Source: Guyparkeria sp016278265
GTDB lineage: Bacteria > Pseudomonadota > Gammaproteobacteria > Halothiobacillales > Halothiobacillaceae
DNA: 64,000 nt
Assembly: GCF_044582145.1 (NCBI RefSeq)
Contig: NZ_JBDODO010000001.1
Direction: 5' to 3' (one strand)
Part shown: positions 1 through 15,873 of the stretch, piece after piece
Layout of the letters: each line of letters opens with the position of its first letter
Position numbering within the stretch: position 1 is the first letter of the stretch
Position numbers and translations under genes: made by a program
The notes under the pieces: generated by a model
What the model saw: only the letters and a program-made list of their open reading frames with translations
Database searches by the model: none
What the model was told of the DNA's origin: nothing

Positions 1-1825
1 GTCGTCGCTCACCGCCGGGCTCATCGGCCTGACCTGCCTTTCTACCCTCGTCCCGTCACAGGCCGATGACCGGCTGGGCCCGATCAACATCACTGCCGCC
101 CGCGAGGCCCCGGCCATCGCACCCGCGATGCCCGAGACCGTCATCACGCGCGAGGAGATCGAGCGCAGCCAGGCGCAATCGATCACGGACCTGCTCGCCG
201 GACGCGCCGGGCTGATCGTCAGCAACGAAGGCGGACCCGGCAAGCTGTCGAGTGTCTCGATCTGGGGACAGAGCGCCAACCGGACGGCGGTTTTCCTCGA
301 CGGCGTGCGCATCGGTTCGGTCTCCGCCGGTCAATCGTATCTCGAGCACATCCCCTTGGAGCAGATCGAGCAGATCGAGATCGTGCGCGGCCCGCGCTCC
401 GGTCAATGGGGTGCGGATGCCGGCGGCGGGGTGATCCAGATCTTCACCCGAGAAGGCACCGAGGACGGTGTTCATCTGTCTGGCGGGATTGGCGCGGGCT
501 CACGCGGTCAACGCGAGGCCGATGCCCATATCGGTGGCCGCCAAGGGGCGTTCGACTACTCGCTGGGCGTGGCCCATGAGGAAACCGATGGCTTCGATGC
601 CTGCGAGAACAGCGGCCCGTTCACCCCACCCTGTTACGGCGATGAACCGGACGACGACGGCTACGAACGCGATTCGCTGCAGTTGCAGGCCGGATATCGG
701 TTCGGAGAGGGTGGCCATGTGCGTGCCCACGTGCTGGCCGCCTCCGCCGAGGTCGAGTACGACGGCCCCACCAACAACAGCGAAATCGAACAACGCACCA
801 TCGGACTGTCGGCCTCCACCGGCCGGATCGGCTTCTGGCAGTTGCGCACCCAGGCAGGGCGTCATATCGACGACCAGGACTATTTCCGCGACCAGCGTTT
901 TGATTCACGTTTCGACACGCAACGCGACACGCTCTCGCTGGCGAACGACTTCTTCCTCGGGTCATCCACTACCCTGACGGTCGGGGCGGACCAGACATAC
1001 GACAAGCTATCGAGCACGACCGACTACGTCGAGGATGGCCGGCGCAACCAGGGGCTGTTTGCCCAGCTCAATACTCGCCTTGGCGAACGTCTGGATATCC
1101 AGGGCGCGCTGCGCCGTGATTTCAACGAGCAATTCGGCACCGCCAATACCGGCTCCCTGGATCTTGCCTATCGTCTCGACGAGGCCTGGACACTCAGCGC
1201 GGGACACGGCACCTCGTTCAACGTCCCGTCCTTCAACCTGCTCTACTACCCGCCCTACTGCATCGCGCCGGGCCTTTGCTTCGCGACGGCGAACCCCGAC
1301 CTCGAACCGGAGCGCACGCGCACCTCGCGCATCGGCGTTGCCTGGAACCGCGGGCAGTGGGGCATCGAGACGACGGCCTTCCGCTCATCGGCCGATGATC
1401 TGATCGCGAGCCCGCCGCCCACCTACGTGCCGGAAAACATCACCGAGGCGACCATCCGCGGCGCGGAACTCGTTGCTCGCTGGAGCAACGACACCTGGTC
1501 GGCTCACGCGAGCCTCACCTACCTGTCGACCGAGAACGAGGCCACGGGCGAGCCCCTGCCGAAACAACCGCGGTGGAGCGGTCGACTGGCCGTCGATCGT
1601 CAGCTGGGCGCCTTTTCGCTCGGGAGCACCTTGCGTGGGCAAAGTGGTTCAGAAACCGACAACACGGGCTACGTGGTTGCCGATCTGCGCGGCAGCTATC
1701 GTCTTGCACCTGACTGGCGCATCGAGGCCCGCATCGACAATGTGTTCGACCGGGATTACCAAATCGTCGACGGCTTTCATCAAGCACCTCGCGGCGTGTT
1801 TGTGAGCCTGCGCTACGGCCGGTAA
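1..1825 (+). CDS. btuB: BtuB-like TonB-dependent outer-membrane receptor (5' end outside window)
   Basis: Outer-membrane beta-barrel receptor, probably for vitamin B12 or another corrinoid, driven by TonB-ExbBD. The reading frame is already open at base 2 and begins inside a signal peptide (hydrophobic run, then VPSQA-DD), so only the first few codons are missing. A plug domain follows, with VITREEIERSQ, the DLLAGRAGL segment, SIWGQSANRTAVFLDGVRI and the IEIVRGPRSGQWGADAGGG block typical of the BtuB group. The rest is barrel, including the NPDLEPERTR strand seen in this family and a RIDNVFDRDYQ segment near the C-terminus. The in-window coding part is about 607 residues, which fits BtuB. The B12 assignment is strengthened by the BtuM-like gene 40 bp downstream. 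Any cobalamin riboswitch would lie upstream, outside the window. Confidence 0.85.
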   Translation, partial: SSLTAGLIGLTCLSTLVPSQADDRLGPINITAAREAPAIAPAMPETVITREEIERSQAQSITDLLAGRAGLIVSNEGGPGKLSSVSIWGQSANRTAVFLDGVRIGSVSAGQSYLEHIPLEQIEQIEIVRGPRSGQWGADAGGGVIQIFTREGTEDGVHLSGGIGAGSRGQREADAHIGGRQGAFDYSLGVAHEETDGFDACENSGPFTPPCYGDEPDDDGYERDSLQLQAGYRFGEGGHVRAHVLAASAEVEYDGPTNNSEIEQRTIGLSASTGRIGFWQLRTQAGRHIDDQDYFRDQRFDSRFDTQRDTLSLANDFFLGSSTTLTVGADQTYDKLSSTTDYVEDGRRNQGLFAQLNTRLGERLDIQGALRRDFNEQFGTANTGSLDLAYRLDEAWTLSAGHGTSFNVPSFNLLYYPPYCIAPGLCFATANPDLEPERTRTSRIGVAWNRGQWGIETTAFRSSADDLIASPPPTYVPENITEATIRGAELVARWSNDTWSAHASLTYLSTENEATGEPLPKQPRWSGRLAVDRQLGAFSLGSTLRGQSGSETDNTGYVVADLRGSYRLAPDWRIEARIDNVFDRDYQIVDGFHQAPRGVFVSLRYGR

Positions 1826-1865
1826 CATAGCGCTTCCCACCCGGTTTTCAGGACGTCATCCGACC

Positions 1866-2480
1866 ATGCCCCATCCGCTCCAGGAACGACTTTTGCCGCC
1901 CAGTCGAGTTGTCGCCATTGCCGCGCTTGCCGTCATGGCGATCTCGATGCTCGCCACGCGCTATCACCACTTCAGCTCGGCGCTGCACCTGGCGGATACC
2001 TCCTGGGCGGTGTTCTTCCTCGCCGGGCTTTGGTTCCGGCAGCTGCGGGTACTGGGCGGGCTGCTGGTGCTCGCCGTCGCGATCGACCTGGGCAGCGTCT
2101 GGCTCGATGGCGCGGCCATGGCCAGCTGCTTCTCACCGGCCTACCCAGGTGTGCTGGCCGCCTACACCGCCCTCTGGGGCGCGGGGCGGCTCGCGGGCAA
2201 GCGATTGACGGGGGGGTCGGAAGGCACGCTCGCGGAGCTGGCGTGGGTTGCCGCGGCCTTGCTCGCGGGCAGCGTGATCGCGTTCGGCATCTCGAACGCC
2301 ACGTTCTACGCCTTCTCCGGTCAGTTCGAGGCCATGGCGGCATTCGAATACGCCCAGCGCACGCTTCCATATCTGGGTGGCTATCTGACCAGTGCGGCGA
2401 TCTACAGCGTGATCGCGCTGGCCGGCATGGCGGCAACGAATGTCGTTCACGACGGGGTCCGGGCACAGCGGCACGGCTAG
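1866..2480 (+). CDS. Small multi-pass membrane protein, probable BtuM-type vitamin B12 transporter
   Basis: A 204-residue (about 22 kDa), strongly hydrophobic protein with about six predicted membrane segments (roughly residues 15-30, 45-60, 62-80, 95-108, 125-145 and 180-195). It starts 40 bp after the BtuB-like receptor and so probably shares its transcript. Size, the N-terminal ATRYHHFSS and TSWAVFFLAG stretches, and a single cysteine at residue 88 (MASCFSPAY) recall BtuM, a solitary ECF-type S-component that binds cobalamin through a conserved cysteine and works without a dedicated ECF module. The family call is from memory of the motif pattern and the genetic context, not from a search. 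The alternative is an unrelated membrane protein that travels with btuB. Confidence 0.55.
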   Translation: MPHPLQERLLPPSRVVAIAALAVMAISMLATRYHHFSSALHLADTSWAVFFLAGLWFRQLRVLGGLLVLAVAIDLGSVWLDGAAMASCFSPAYPGVLAAYTALWGAGRLAGKRLTGGSEGTLAELAWVAAALLAGSVIAFGISNATFYAFSGQFEAMAAFEYAQRTLPYLGGYLTSAAIYSVIALAGMAATNVVHDGVRAQRHG

Positions 2481-2520
2481 CCGGACCGCAGATCTCGCCC
2501 CGTAATCGGCGGGGGAAAAC

Positions 2521-2556
2521 AAAAAACCCGGCACACCGAGGTGTGCCGGGTTTTTT
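2521..2556. terminator. Bidirectional rho-independent terminator
   Basis: An 11-bp GC-rich inverted repeat (arms 2527-2537 and 2540-2550) is flanked by six A on the left and six T on the right. It can therefore terminate both the rightward btuB-btuM pair and the leftward pil-chp operon, which converge here. Confidence 0.93.
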
Positions 2557-2589
2557 CGTCGATGCCTGAGCGCAAGCCGCGGCAGCAAA

Positions 2590-3121
2590 CTACTCGCTGA
2601 CGGGGGATTCGCGCGATTCTTCCTCGCCTAGGCGCATCTGGTCGATGCGCTCCTCGAGCACGCGAATGTCCGGAATGGCCGTCAGACGTCCGTCTAGGCG
2701 AACGACGGCCTGCCAGAGCGGGTTGTCCTGCGGACCGGCCGTCTCGATCTGGCGACGCTCGACCTGCTCGGAGCGCGGCACGCCGGACAGGAGCAGGGCG
2801 TAGTAGGGCAAGGCCCGCTCGGGATCGGTTCCATAGAGTATGGCGCACCGCACACGCCGACCGATGGTGGGCACCGACTCACCATTCATCGCCTCGAGGC
2901 TCACCAACGGCACCCGCTGGCCGCGCCAGTTGACGATGGTTGCCTCGCTGCGTCCCAGACGGATACTGCCCTCGGGCAGGGAAACGTCGGTGATCTCGGC
3001 GATCAACGCATAGGGGATCAGCAGCTCGAGATCGGTCAGCTGCGTGGGGAGTCGCACGGCGCGGATCGGGGTCTCGCCGGCTTGCAATTGGTCTTGCTGT
3101 GCCATGGCTGCTTGCTGTCCT

Positions 3122-3132
<11 letters not shown>
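2590..3132 (-). CDS. chpC: ChpC-like CheW-domain protein of the Pil-Chp system
   Basis: A 180-residue cytoplasmic CheW-type adaptor that would link a chemoreceptor to the ChpA kinase. The CheW fold is visible from about residue 28 (LLIPYALIAEITDV) through ATIVNWRGQRVPLVSLEAMNG, the usual CheW beta-strand and loop pattern, with a closing segment near LDGRLTAIPDI. It is the last gene of the pilGHIJ-chpA cluster, where Pseudomonas carries chpC. Its ATG overlaps the end of chpA by 11 bp and has a GAGGG ribosome site 8 bases ahead, so it is probably translationally coupled to chpA. PilI, the other CheW protein, is encoded at 12 kb. Confidence 0.85.
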
Positions 3133-9751
<6,619 letters not shown>

Positions 9752-9855
9752 GTCTCAATTCACCGCCTTTCGGCATCCCGCCTGCTGGAAGATCCGTGCC
9801 CCGGTTACGACGATTGCCTCGCCGGCCGACCGGGCCACCTGCTGTCGTGCCGCTA

Positions 9856-11892
9856 TCAGCTCGCTGCCTGAGCGTCGTCGCGCTCGGGCATCGTGAAGCC
9901 GGCCACGGAGCGGTTGAGCTCCTGCGAAAGCGAGCCCAGCTCGCCGATCTCGTCGGCGGCCTGGGTCGCGTTTTCCGCCGTCTGCTGCGTGTCCTGGCGA
10001 ATCCGGTTGACCGCTTCGCGCAGATCGGTCGCCACCGAGGCCTCCTTCTGGGCCACCGAGGTGATGTCGTTGATCTGCTGGGAGAGTTTCAGCGAGACAC
10101 TTTCGATCTCAGACAGTGCCTTGCCGGCGTTCTCGGCGAGCGTGGCGCCGTCGACGACGTTCGAGGTGGTCTGCTCCATGGCGAGCATGGCCTCGGAGGT
10201 ATCGGTCTGGATGGTGTTTACCAGCAGCTCGATCTGACGGGTCGCGTCACTGACACGCTCGGCCAGCCGCTGTACTTCGTCGGCGACCACCGCGAAGCCG
10301 CGACCAGCCTCGCCGGCCATCGCGGCCTGGATGGCGGCGTTGAGCGCCAAGATGTTGGTCTGGTCGGCGATGTCGGTGATCAAGCCAACGATGTCGCCGA
10401 TCTCCTGAGAGGATTCGCCCAGGCGCTTGAGGCGCTTGGAGGTTTCCTGGATCTGCTCGCGGGTCTGGTTCATCCCCTTGATGGTCTGGCGCACCGCATC
10501 ACCACCGCGGTGGGCCACGTCGACCGAGGATTCGGCGATCTGGGCCGACTCCTGCGCACTGACCGAAACCCTGCCGATCTCGTCGGACATCTGCGCGATG
10601 GCATCGGAAATCTCAGTGATCCGCTGGGCCTGGCCGCGCGACTTGTCGGCGAGTGCCCGCGAGCTGTCCTGCGAGGCACGCACCGCCTCGGCGACGCGCA
10701 CCGAGGTGTCGTTGATGGTGCCGACCAGGTCACGCAGGGCATCGATGGTGTAGTTGACCGAGTCCGCGATCGCCCCGGTGATGTCTTCGGTCACGGTGGT
10801 GTGCGCGGTCAGGTCACCGTCGGCGAGCGTCATCATCTCGTCGAGCAGGCGCAGGATGGCCGCCTGGTTACGCTGGTTGGCCGTCTCGGTCTCCGCCAGC
10901 GCCCGGCGGGATTCCTGCACCAGGGTCACGCCCAGCCAGACGAGCAGCAACAGGCCGATCGCACCACTAGCGTAACCAAGGTAGAGGAACTGCGATGCCT
11001 GGTTCTGATCGGCGGCGAGAGTCCGGGCCAGCTCCGAGGTGCTGCCGGTGAAGTCGCTCGACATGCGGTCGATCTCGCGCGCCGCTTGGTTGGCAGCCAG
11101 CAGTTGCGGCGCCTGCTCAAGAACGGCCGATACCAGCTGGTTGACCGTCGCGAACAGCACGCCCACCTCGCGCAGCCCGTCGCGCACCTCGGCGTTGTTG
11201 ACGCGCGGTGCCATGCGGTTGCCGTTGAGCAGGCCGTTGAGCACGCCGCCGAACAGGGCGACGTCGCGGCCGAAGCGCTCGGAGGCGTTGACCGCCTGCT
11301 CGCCACCGCCGGTAATCTCGTCGAGCGTGGTGCCGATGCGTTCGATGAACATCAGCTGGCGGGTGGCCAGGTAGATGAGATGGCTGGGCGCTTCGTTGGC
11401 GACCAGCGTCTGGACCACCTCGTCCGACGCGGCGGTCAGGTCAGGCAGGATTTCCTCGATCTGGGCCGACTGCTCGCCCACGCTCAAGATGGCCTCCCGG
11501 CCCTCGAGCACCTTGTTCAGTGAGTCGTTGTAATCACCCCACTGGCTGTTAACCCGACCGAGCAGGTCCTGACGATTGCTGGGCACCGCCAGCTCCGGTC
11601 GGTCGGCGTCCTTGCCTTGCAGGGCCGTAAGACTGTCGGTGAACTCGGTACGGATCGATTGGAGCCGATCGAATGCCCCGGGGTTGCCGCGGATGGCACG
11701 CAACACCTCGATGGTGATCTCCTGCGAAGAGCGCTCCAACTCAGCGCCAGCGAGACGACGGTCGAGGAATTCCTGCTCGCGTTGGGCCGCCAAAATGAAC
11801 ACGACCACGGTCGCGACCAGGGCCAGAACCGCGAGAACCACGAGGATCAGTATCTTACGGCTGATGCCGCCCATCCGTGCGCCAAGACTCAT
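9856..11892 (-). CDS. pilJ: PilJ, methyl-accepting chemoreceptor of the type IV pilus chemosensory system
   Basis: Inner-membrane chemoreceptor that feeds ChpA through PilI/ChpC. A membrane segment near residues 12-34 is followed by a large periplasmic PilJ-type helical domain, a second membrane segment near 300-320, HAMP, and a long signalling domain with the hairpin core GLITDIADQTNILALNAAIQAA and GRGFAVVADEVQRLAER. The tip has QTNILA where many MCPs have QTNLLA, as PilJ proteins do. I chose the ATG reading MSLGARMGG. A GTG nine bases earlier is possible, but the AGGAG site sits only three bases before it and twelve before the ATG, so the start stays uncertain. It lies between pilI and chpA; the pilK methyltransferase gene found there in Pseudomonas is absent. 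Confidence 0.92.
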   Translation of the reverse strand: MSLGARMGGISRKILILVVLAVLALVATVVVFILAAQREQEFLDRRLAGAELERSSQEITIEVLRAIRGNPGAFDRLQSIRTEFTDSLTALQGKDADRPELAVPSNRQDLLGRVNSQWGDYNDSLNKVLEGREAILSVGEQSAQIEEILPDLTAASDEVVQTLVANEAPSHLIYLATRQLMFIERIGTTLDEITGGGEQAVNASERFGRDVALFGGVLNGLLNGNRMAPRVNNAEVRDGLREVGVLFATVNQLVSAVLEQAPQLLAANQAAREIDRMSSDFTGSTSELARTLAADQNQASQFLYLGYASGAIGLLLLVWLGVTLVQESRRALAETETANQRNQAAILRLLDEMMTLADGDLTAHTTVTEDITGAIADSVNYTIDALRDLVGTINDTSVRVAEAVRASQDSSRALADKSRGQAQRITEISDAIAQMSDEIGRVSVSAQESAQIAESSVDVAHRGGDAVRQTIKGMNQTREQIQETSKRLKRLGESSQEIGDIVGLITDIADQTNILALNAAIQAAMAGEAGRGFAVVADEVQRLAERVSDATRQIELLVNTIQTDTSEAMLAMEQTTSNVVDGATLAENAGKALSEIESVSLKLSQQINDITSVAQKEASVATDLREAVNRIRQDTQQTAENATQAADEIGELGSLSQELNRSVAGFTMPERDDAQAAS

Positions 11893-11948
11893 AGTTGCCA
11901 CTTACTCCTGAATGGAATTCATCGTCATTGTTTGGTTATAAGCCGACG

Positions 11949-12497
11949 TCATGCGACGGCATTGAGAAACTGGTCGTGATCGAGCAGCGAGCGGAACTCG
12001 AGCACCGGCAACCACTCCTCGTTGAGCCGCACTTCCTGCTGGAAACCCGGCAGGGAAGCGAGCTCGCGGTGATGCTCGGAATCACTCAAGGGGCGCTCAT
12101 CACCGTAGGCGATCTGGCGGATTCCGTAGGAACGCTCCACCAGAAAGGCCGACGAGGCCTGGGCGTGCTTGGCGAGAAAGACCACGCTGTGGCGGGATGC
12201 CGGTGTGGTGACATCAAACCAGAAGCGGGCCAGATCGAACACCCCGGTCAGTTCGCCGCGCAGGTTCGCCAGACCCGACACCCAGGGGCGCGCACCAGGA
12301 AGCGTCACCATGCGAGGCGGGGCGACGATGGCCCGCACCTCGTCCAGCGCGACGAGCATGCGTCGACCGTCGACGGCAAACAGGATGCCCTGCCAGGTCC
12401 TGACATGGTCATCGCTGCTCGGCAGGCCGACGGCATGCTGCTCGACCTGGCGATTGATCCAGCCGAGATAGTCGAACACGTCCTCTGTGCGCTGCAT
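11949..12497 (-). CDS. pilI: PilI, CheW-like adaptor of the Pil-Chp system
   Basis: A 182-residue soluble CheW-domain adaptor coupling PilJ to ChpA. The CheW region begins near residue 38 (GILFAVDGRRMLVALDEVRAIV) and includes the diagnostic WVSGLANLRGELTGVFDLARF loop. The gene follows pilH immediately; a GTG one codon upstream of the chosen ATG is an equally possible start. In the PilGHIJ pathway this protein is needed for pilus extension. Identity rests on the CheW pattern plus gene order pilG-pilH-pilI-pilJ. Confidence 0.92.
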   Translation of the reverse strand: MQRTEDVFDYLGWINRQVEQHAVGLPSSDDHVRTWQGILFAVDGRRMLVALDEVRAIVAPPRMVTLPGARPWVSGLANLRGELTGVFDLARFWFDVTTPASRHSVVFLAKHAQASSAFLVERSYGIRQIAYGDERPLSDSEHHRELASLPGFQQEVRLNEEWLPVLEFRSLLDHDQFLNAVA

Positions 12498-12501
12498 CAC
12501 G

Positions 12502-12864
12502 TCAGCCGAGCACGCTCTTGAGCACGGTGATCAAGTCGGCCTCCTTGACCGGCTTGACCAGGTACTCCTTGGCACCCTGACGCATGCCCCAGATGCGGTC
12601 GGTCTGCTGGTCCTTGGTGGTGACGATAACCACCGGGATAGCGCTCGTCTCGCTGTCCTTGTTGAGGGTGCGGGTGGCCTGAAAACCGTTCATGCCCGGC
12701 ATCACCACGTCCATGAGCACCGCGTCGGGGCGCACCGTGCGCACCAGCTCGATACCCTCTTCACCACTGTTGGCGACGGAAACCTGGTGGCCGTGACGCT
12801 CAAGAATCTGCTGGAGGACATACACCTCAGTCGGCGAGTCATCAATGACAACAATATGAGCCAC
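12502..12864 (-). CDS. pilH: PilH, single-domain response regulator
   Basis: A 120-residue CheY-like receiver with no output domain. The acidic pocket (VVIDDS), phospho-acceptor aspartate (VLMDVVMPGMNGFQ), switch Thr (VIVTTK) and conserved Lys (YLVKPV) are all present. PilH is the CheY that favours pilus retraction in Pseudomonas. Translation appears to start at GTG, eight bases after a GAGGA site. An 80-bp spacer separates it from pilG, whereas pilI follows with almost no gap. Confidence 0.93.
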   Translation of the reverse strand: MAHIVVIDDSPTEVYVLQQILERHGHQVSVANSGEEGIELVRTVRPDAVLMDVVMPGMNGFQATRTLNKDSETSAIPVVIVTTKDQQTDRIWGMRQGAKEYLVKPVKEADLITVLKSVLG

Positions 12865-12944
12865 TATCCTGTTCCTCTAGAAAAATCCGGTTCAATACGA
12901 TCCTGCCGGCATCCGGAATCGGACCCCGGGAGCCCACGCCTTTC

Positions 12945-13376
12945 TCAGTCTGCCATCGCGCCCTCGCCGGCCACGGGGCGCCCTTCGGCGAAACGCTCCA
13001 CGGCAGCGAGAATCTCGTCGCTGTTGAAAGGCTTGGTGAGGTAGTCGGAGGCCCCGACAATGCGGCCACGGGCCTTGTCGAAGATACTGTCCTTGCTGGA
13101 CAGCAGGATGATGGGCGTCTCGGCGAAGCGATCGTTGTTCTTGATCAGCGCCGTGGTCTGGTAGCCGTCGAGACGCGGCATGAGGATATCGATGATGACG
13201 ACGTCCGGGTCGAACGCGCCAATGCGGGCCAGGGCGTCGAATCCGTCGATCGCGCTTTCCACTTCGCAGCCCGCCTTGCTGAGGATGCTGTCGGCTGTCC
13301 GTCGGATGGTCTTGCTGTCATCGACCACCAAGACCCTCAAGCCATCGAGGCCGGCGTGATTCTCTGTCGCTTCCAT
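12945..13376 (-). CDS. pilG: PilG, response regulator activating type IV pilus extension
   Basis: A CheY-like receiver of 143 residues. The frame is open further upstream, but the ATG reading MEATENHAGLDG has an AAGGA site seven bases ahead and gives the usual PilG length. Receiver features are VLVVDDSKTIRR, the phosphorylated Asp in VVIIDILMPRLDGYQ, the conserved Ser (LLSSKD) and Lys (YLTKPF). The first gene of the leftward operon, it is divergent from gshA with a 195-bp shared promoter region. In Pseudomonas, PilG stimulates pilus assembly and, through FimL/FimV, the cAMP cyclase CyaB. Confidence 0.93.
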   Translation of the reverse strand: MEATENHAGLDGLRVLVVDDSKTIRRTADSILSKAGCEVESAIDGFDALARIGAFDPDVVIIDILMPRLDGYQTTALIKNNDRFAETPIILLSSKDSIFDKARGRIVGASDYLTKPFNSDEILAAVERFAEGRPVAGEGAMAD

Positions 13377-13420
13377 GTCTTCGTCCTTGCTGCTGGCCGA
13401 TTCTTGCCTTGCGTCGGCCG

Positions 13421-13449
13421 AATGTAACCAACGCGCCCGTCTTTGGCAA
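13421..13449 (-). promoter_or_regulatory. Candidate sigma-70 promoter for the pil-chp operon
   Basis: On the minus strand, TTGCCA (13444-13449) and TACATT (13421-13426) are 17 bp apart, 45 bp before the pilG ATG. The -35 box matches 5/6 and the -10 box 4/6 of the consensus. On the plus strand a TTGACA at 13455-13460 with a poor -10 may serve gshA. Confidence 0.5.
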
Positions 13450-13571
13450 ACGCCTTGACACCCGCGCCGTGACGAAACATACGCGGCAGCCATCGTTTAC
13501 ACTGTGGGCACGAAAGCGCGGCCACGTGCCGGCCCGCACCCCACCTCAGCGAACACCGTGACGAAAAGTCG

Positions 13572-14903
13572 ATGACAAACAACCATTCAGCCCTGCAACT
13601 GGACACCCAGGACTCGACCCCCGAGCTCGACGCGAGCTACTGCGGCCCGCTGTTGATGATCGAATCGCACATCATCGAGAACCGACGTCAGATCGAGACC
13701 TGGTTCCGCGAGCAGTGGCGCAAGACGCCGGCCCCGTTCTACTCCTCGGTCGACCTGCGCAACGCCGGTTACAAGCTCGGCCCGGTCGACACCAACCTGT
13801 TTCCGGCCGGCTTCAACAACCTCAACCACAGCTTCGACCCGCTAGTGGTGCAGGCGATCCAGTCGGCAGTAGAGCACGCCTGCCCCGACGCACGCGGCAT
13901 GCTGATCATCCCGGAGCGCCATACGCGCAACCAGTTCTACCTCGAGTCATTGGCCACCATGGCGGATCTGTTCGAGCTGGCCGGCTTCGAGACACGCATC
14001 GGCTCGCTCGATGCGCTCGACGGCCCGGCACACTTCGAGCTGCCGTCGGGACGCACGTTGACCCAGCATCCGATCCACCGTGAAGGCCGCCGGATCGAGG
14101 TCGACGGCTTTTCCCCCTGCACGATCGTGCTTAACAACGACCTGTCCGGCGGGCGCGAGGATATCCTCGAGGACATCGAGCAGACCGTGGTGCCGCCCAC
14201 GGCGCTGGGCTGGTGGCACCGCTCCAAGTTCAATCATTTCAGCCATTACCAGGCACTGGCCAACGAGCTGGCCGACCTGATCGACCTCGACCCCTGGCAT
14301 CTCGCGCCGATGATCCTCGACTGCGGCCAGATCGACTTCATGAAGCGCGAGGGCGAGAACTGCCTGCAGGAAAAGGTCAGCGAGATGCTCGCCGCGATCC
14401 AGAAGAAATACGACGAGCTCGAGATCAAGGAAAAGCCCTTCGTCGTGATCAAGGCGGATGCCGGCACCTACGGCATGGGCGTGATGATGGCCCAGTCCGC
14501 CGAAGAGGTGGTCGGGCTGAATCGCAAGCAACGCACGCGGATGGCGGCCTCCAAGGATGGGCGCAGCATCAACCGCGTGCTGATCCAGGAAGGCATCTAC
14601 AGCTTCGAACGGCTGGGCTCGAGCGGGCACGTCGCCGAGCCGGTGCTCTACATGATCGACCGGCACGTGGTCGGCGGCTTCTATCGAGTCCACACCAAGA
14701 AAGGCCAGAGCGAGAACCTCAACTCGCCCGGCGCGGAATTCGTGCCACTGCCCTTCACCCAGTCCTGCGTGACACCGTCGCCGGATGCCTCGCCCGACAG
14801 CGACCAGAACCGGCTGTACTGCTACGGGGTTGTCGCCCGACTGGCCCTGCTGGCCGCCGCGCGCGAACAGCGCGACCTGATCGACGGCCCGGCTGCCGAC
14901 TGA
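13572..14903 (+). CDS. gshA: Glutamate-cysteine ligase, GshA family of lithotrophic proteobacteria
   Basis: First step of glutathione synthesis: ATP-dependent joining of L-glutamate and L-cysteine in the cytoplasm. The 443-residue protein does not resemble the enterobacterial GshA. It matches the family typified by Acidithiobacillus GshA (Pfam GshA, PF08886), with LRNAGYKLGPVDTNLFPAGFNNLN near residues 62-86, a VLNNDLSGG segment, and a glycine-rich nucleotide-binding-like stretch VVIKADAGTYGMGVM near 291-305. The ATG has no strong ribosome site, but an in-frame upstream start is blocked by a stop. gshB begins 25 bp downstream. Frequent occurrence of this family in sulfur oxidisers is one reason for the taxonomic inference. 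Confidence 0.9.
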   Translation: MTNNHSALQLDTQDSTPELDASYCGPLLMIESHIIENRRQIETWFREQWRKTPAPFYSSVDLRNAGYKLGPVDTNLFPAGFNNLNHSFDPLVVQAIQSAVEHACPDARGMLIIPERHTRNQFYLESLATMADLFELAGFETRIGSLDALDGPAHFELPSGRTLTQHPIHREGRRIEVDGFSPCTIVLNNDLSGGREDILEDIEQTVVPPTALGWWHRSKFNHFSHYQALANELADLIDLDPWHLAPMILDCGQIDFMKREGENCLQEKVSEMLAAIQKKYDELEIKEKPFVVIKADAGTYGMGVMMAQSAEEVVGLNRKQRTRMAASKDGRSINRVLIQEGIYSFERLGSSGHVAEPVLYMIDRHVVGGFYRVHTKKGQSENLNSPGAEFVPLPFTQSCVTPSPDASPDSDQNRLYCYGVVARLALLAAAREQRDLIDGPAAD

Positions 14904-14928
14904 TCCGAACCGCAAGCGGAGCCGCCCC

Positions 14929-15873
14929 ATGCGCATCGCCGTCGTCATGGATCCGATCGAACGGATCAAGCCCTGGAAGGACACCTCGTTCGCCTTCCTC
15001 CTCAGCGCCCAGGCCCGCGACTGGGACTGCTGGTACATCGAGCCCGACTGGCTGTTCTTCGCCGACGGAACGCCACAAGCCGAGGCTGCCCCGATCACGG
15101 TGGTCGACCGCGACACGGACTTCTACACGCTCGGTGAGCGTGCCGTGCATGCGCTGACGGACTTCGACATCATCCTGCAGCGTCAGGACCCGCCGATCGA
15201 CCTGAACTACCATTACATCACCGGCCTGCTGTCGCTGGCCGAGCAGGCCGGCGTCGTGGTCGCCAACCGTCCAGACGCGGTGCGGGCGGCCAACGAGAAA
15301 CTCCTCGCGCAGCATTTCCCCGCCCTTTGCCCGCCGACGCTGGTCAGCCGCTCGATCGACCAGTTCAAGGCCTTTATCGCCCAACAGGGCGAGATCGTGG
15401 TCAAGCCGCTGGATGCCATGGGCGGCAGCTCGATATTCAAGATCCACGCGGACGATGAGAACACCCAGGTGATCCTCGAGGTGATGACGCGCGACCAGAC
15501 CGAGCTCGTCATGGCGCAGCGCTACCTGCCCGAGATCCGCACCGGCGACCGCCGTGTGCTGCTGATCGACGGCGAGCCGGTCGATCACGCCCTGCTGCGC
15601 GTGCCGGGCGAAAAGAGCTTCCGTGCCAATCTCGCCGCCGGCGGCCGGGGCGAGGTGGTGCCATTGCGCGAGCGCGACCGCGAGATCGCCGCGACCGTCG
15701 GCCCGTGGCTGGCCGAGCGGGGATACGGGTTCGTCGGCCTGGACGTGATCGGCGACTGGCTGACCGAGATCAACGTCACCAGCCCCACCTGCGCGCGTGA
15801 GATCAGCGCGGTCACCGGGCAGGACGTGACCGGGCGAATGCTCGACCGGCTCGCCAAACGCGTCGAGCGATGA
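14929..15873 (+). CDS. gshB: Glutathione synthetase
   Basis: Adds glycine to gamma-glutamylcysteine using ATP. The 314-residue protein has the N-terminal prokaryotic GSH-synthetase domain (MRIAVVMDPIERIKPWKDTSFAFLL; QRQDPPIDLNYHY) and an ATP-grasp domain with VVKPLDAMGGSSIF near residues 157-170 and the catalytic EINVTSPTCAREI near 280. Length and motifs match E. coli GshB closely. It follows gshA by 25 bp and overlaps apbE by 4 bp (ATGA), which points to one transcript. Confidence 0.97.
   Translation: MRIAVVMDPIERIKPWKDTSFAFLLSAQARDWDCWYIEPDWLFFADGTPQAEAAPITVVDRDTDFYTLGERAVHALTDFDIILQRQDPPIDLNYHYITGLLSLAEQAGVVVANRPDAVRAANEKLLAQHFPALCPPTLVSRSIDQFKAFIAQQGEIVVKPLDAMGGSSIFKIHADDENTQVILEVMTRDQTELVMAQRYLPEIRTGDRRVLLIDGEPVDHALLRVPGEKSFRANLAAGGRGEVVPLRERDREIAATVGPWLAERGYGFVGLDVIGDWLTEINVTSPTCAREISAVTGQDVTGRMLDRLAKRVER

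Noticed and set aside
9796..11523. Open frame of 575 codons opposite pilJ
   Set aside because: Mirror of a clear chemoreceptor gene; composition (Leu/Gly/Arg/Val/Asp repeats) is typical of antisense shadows.
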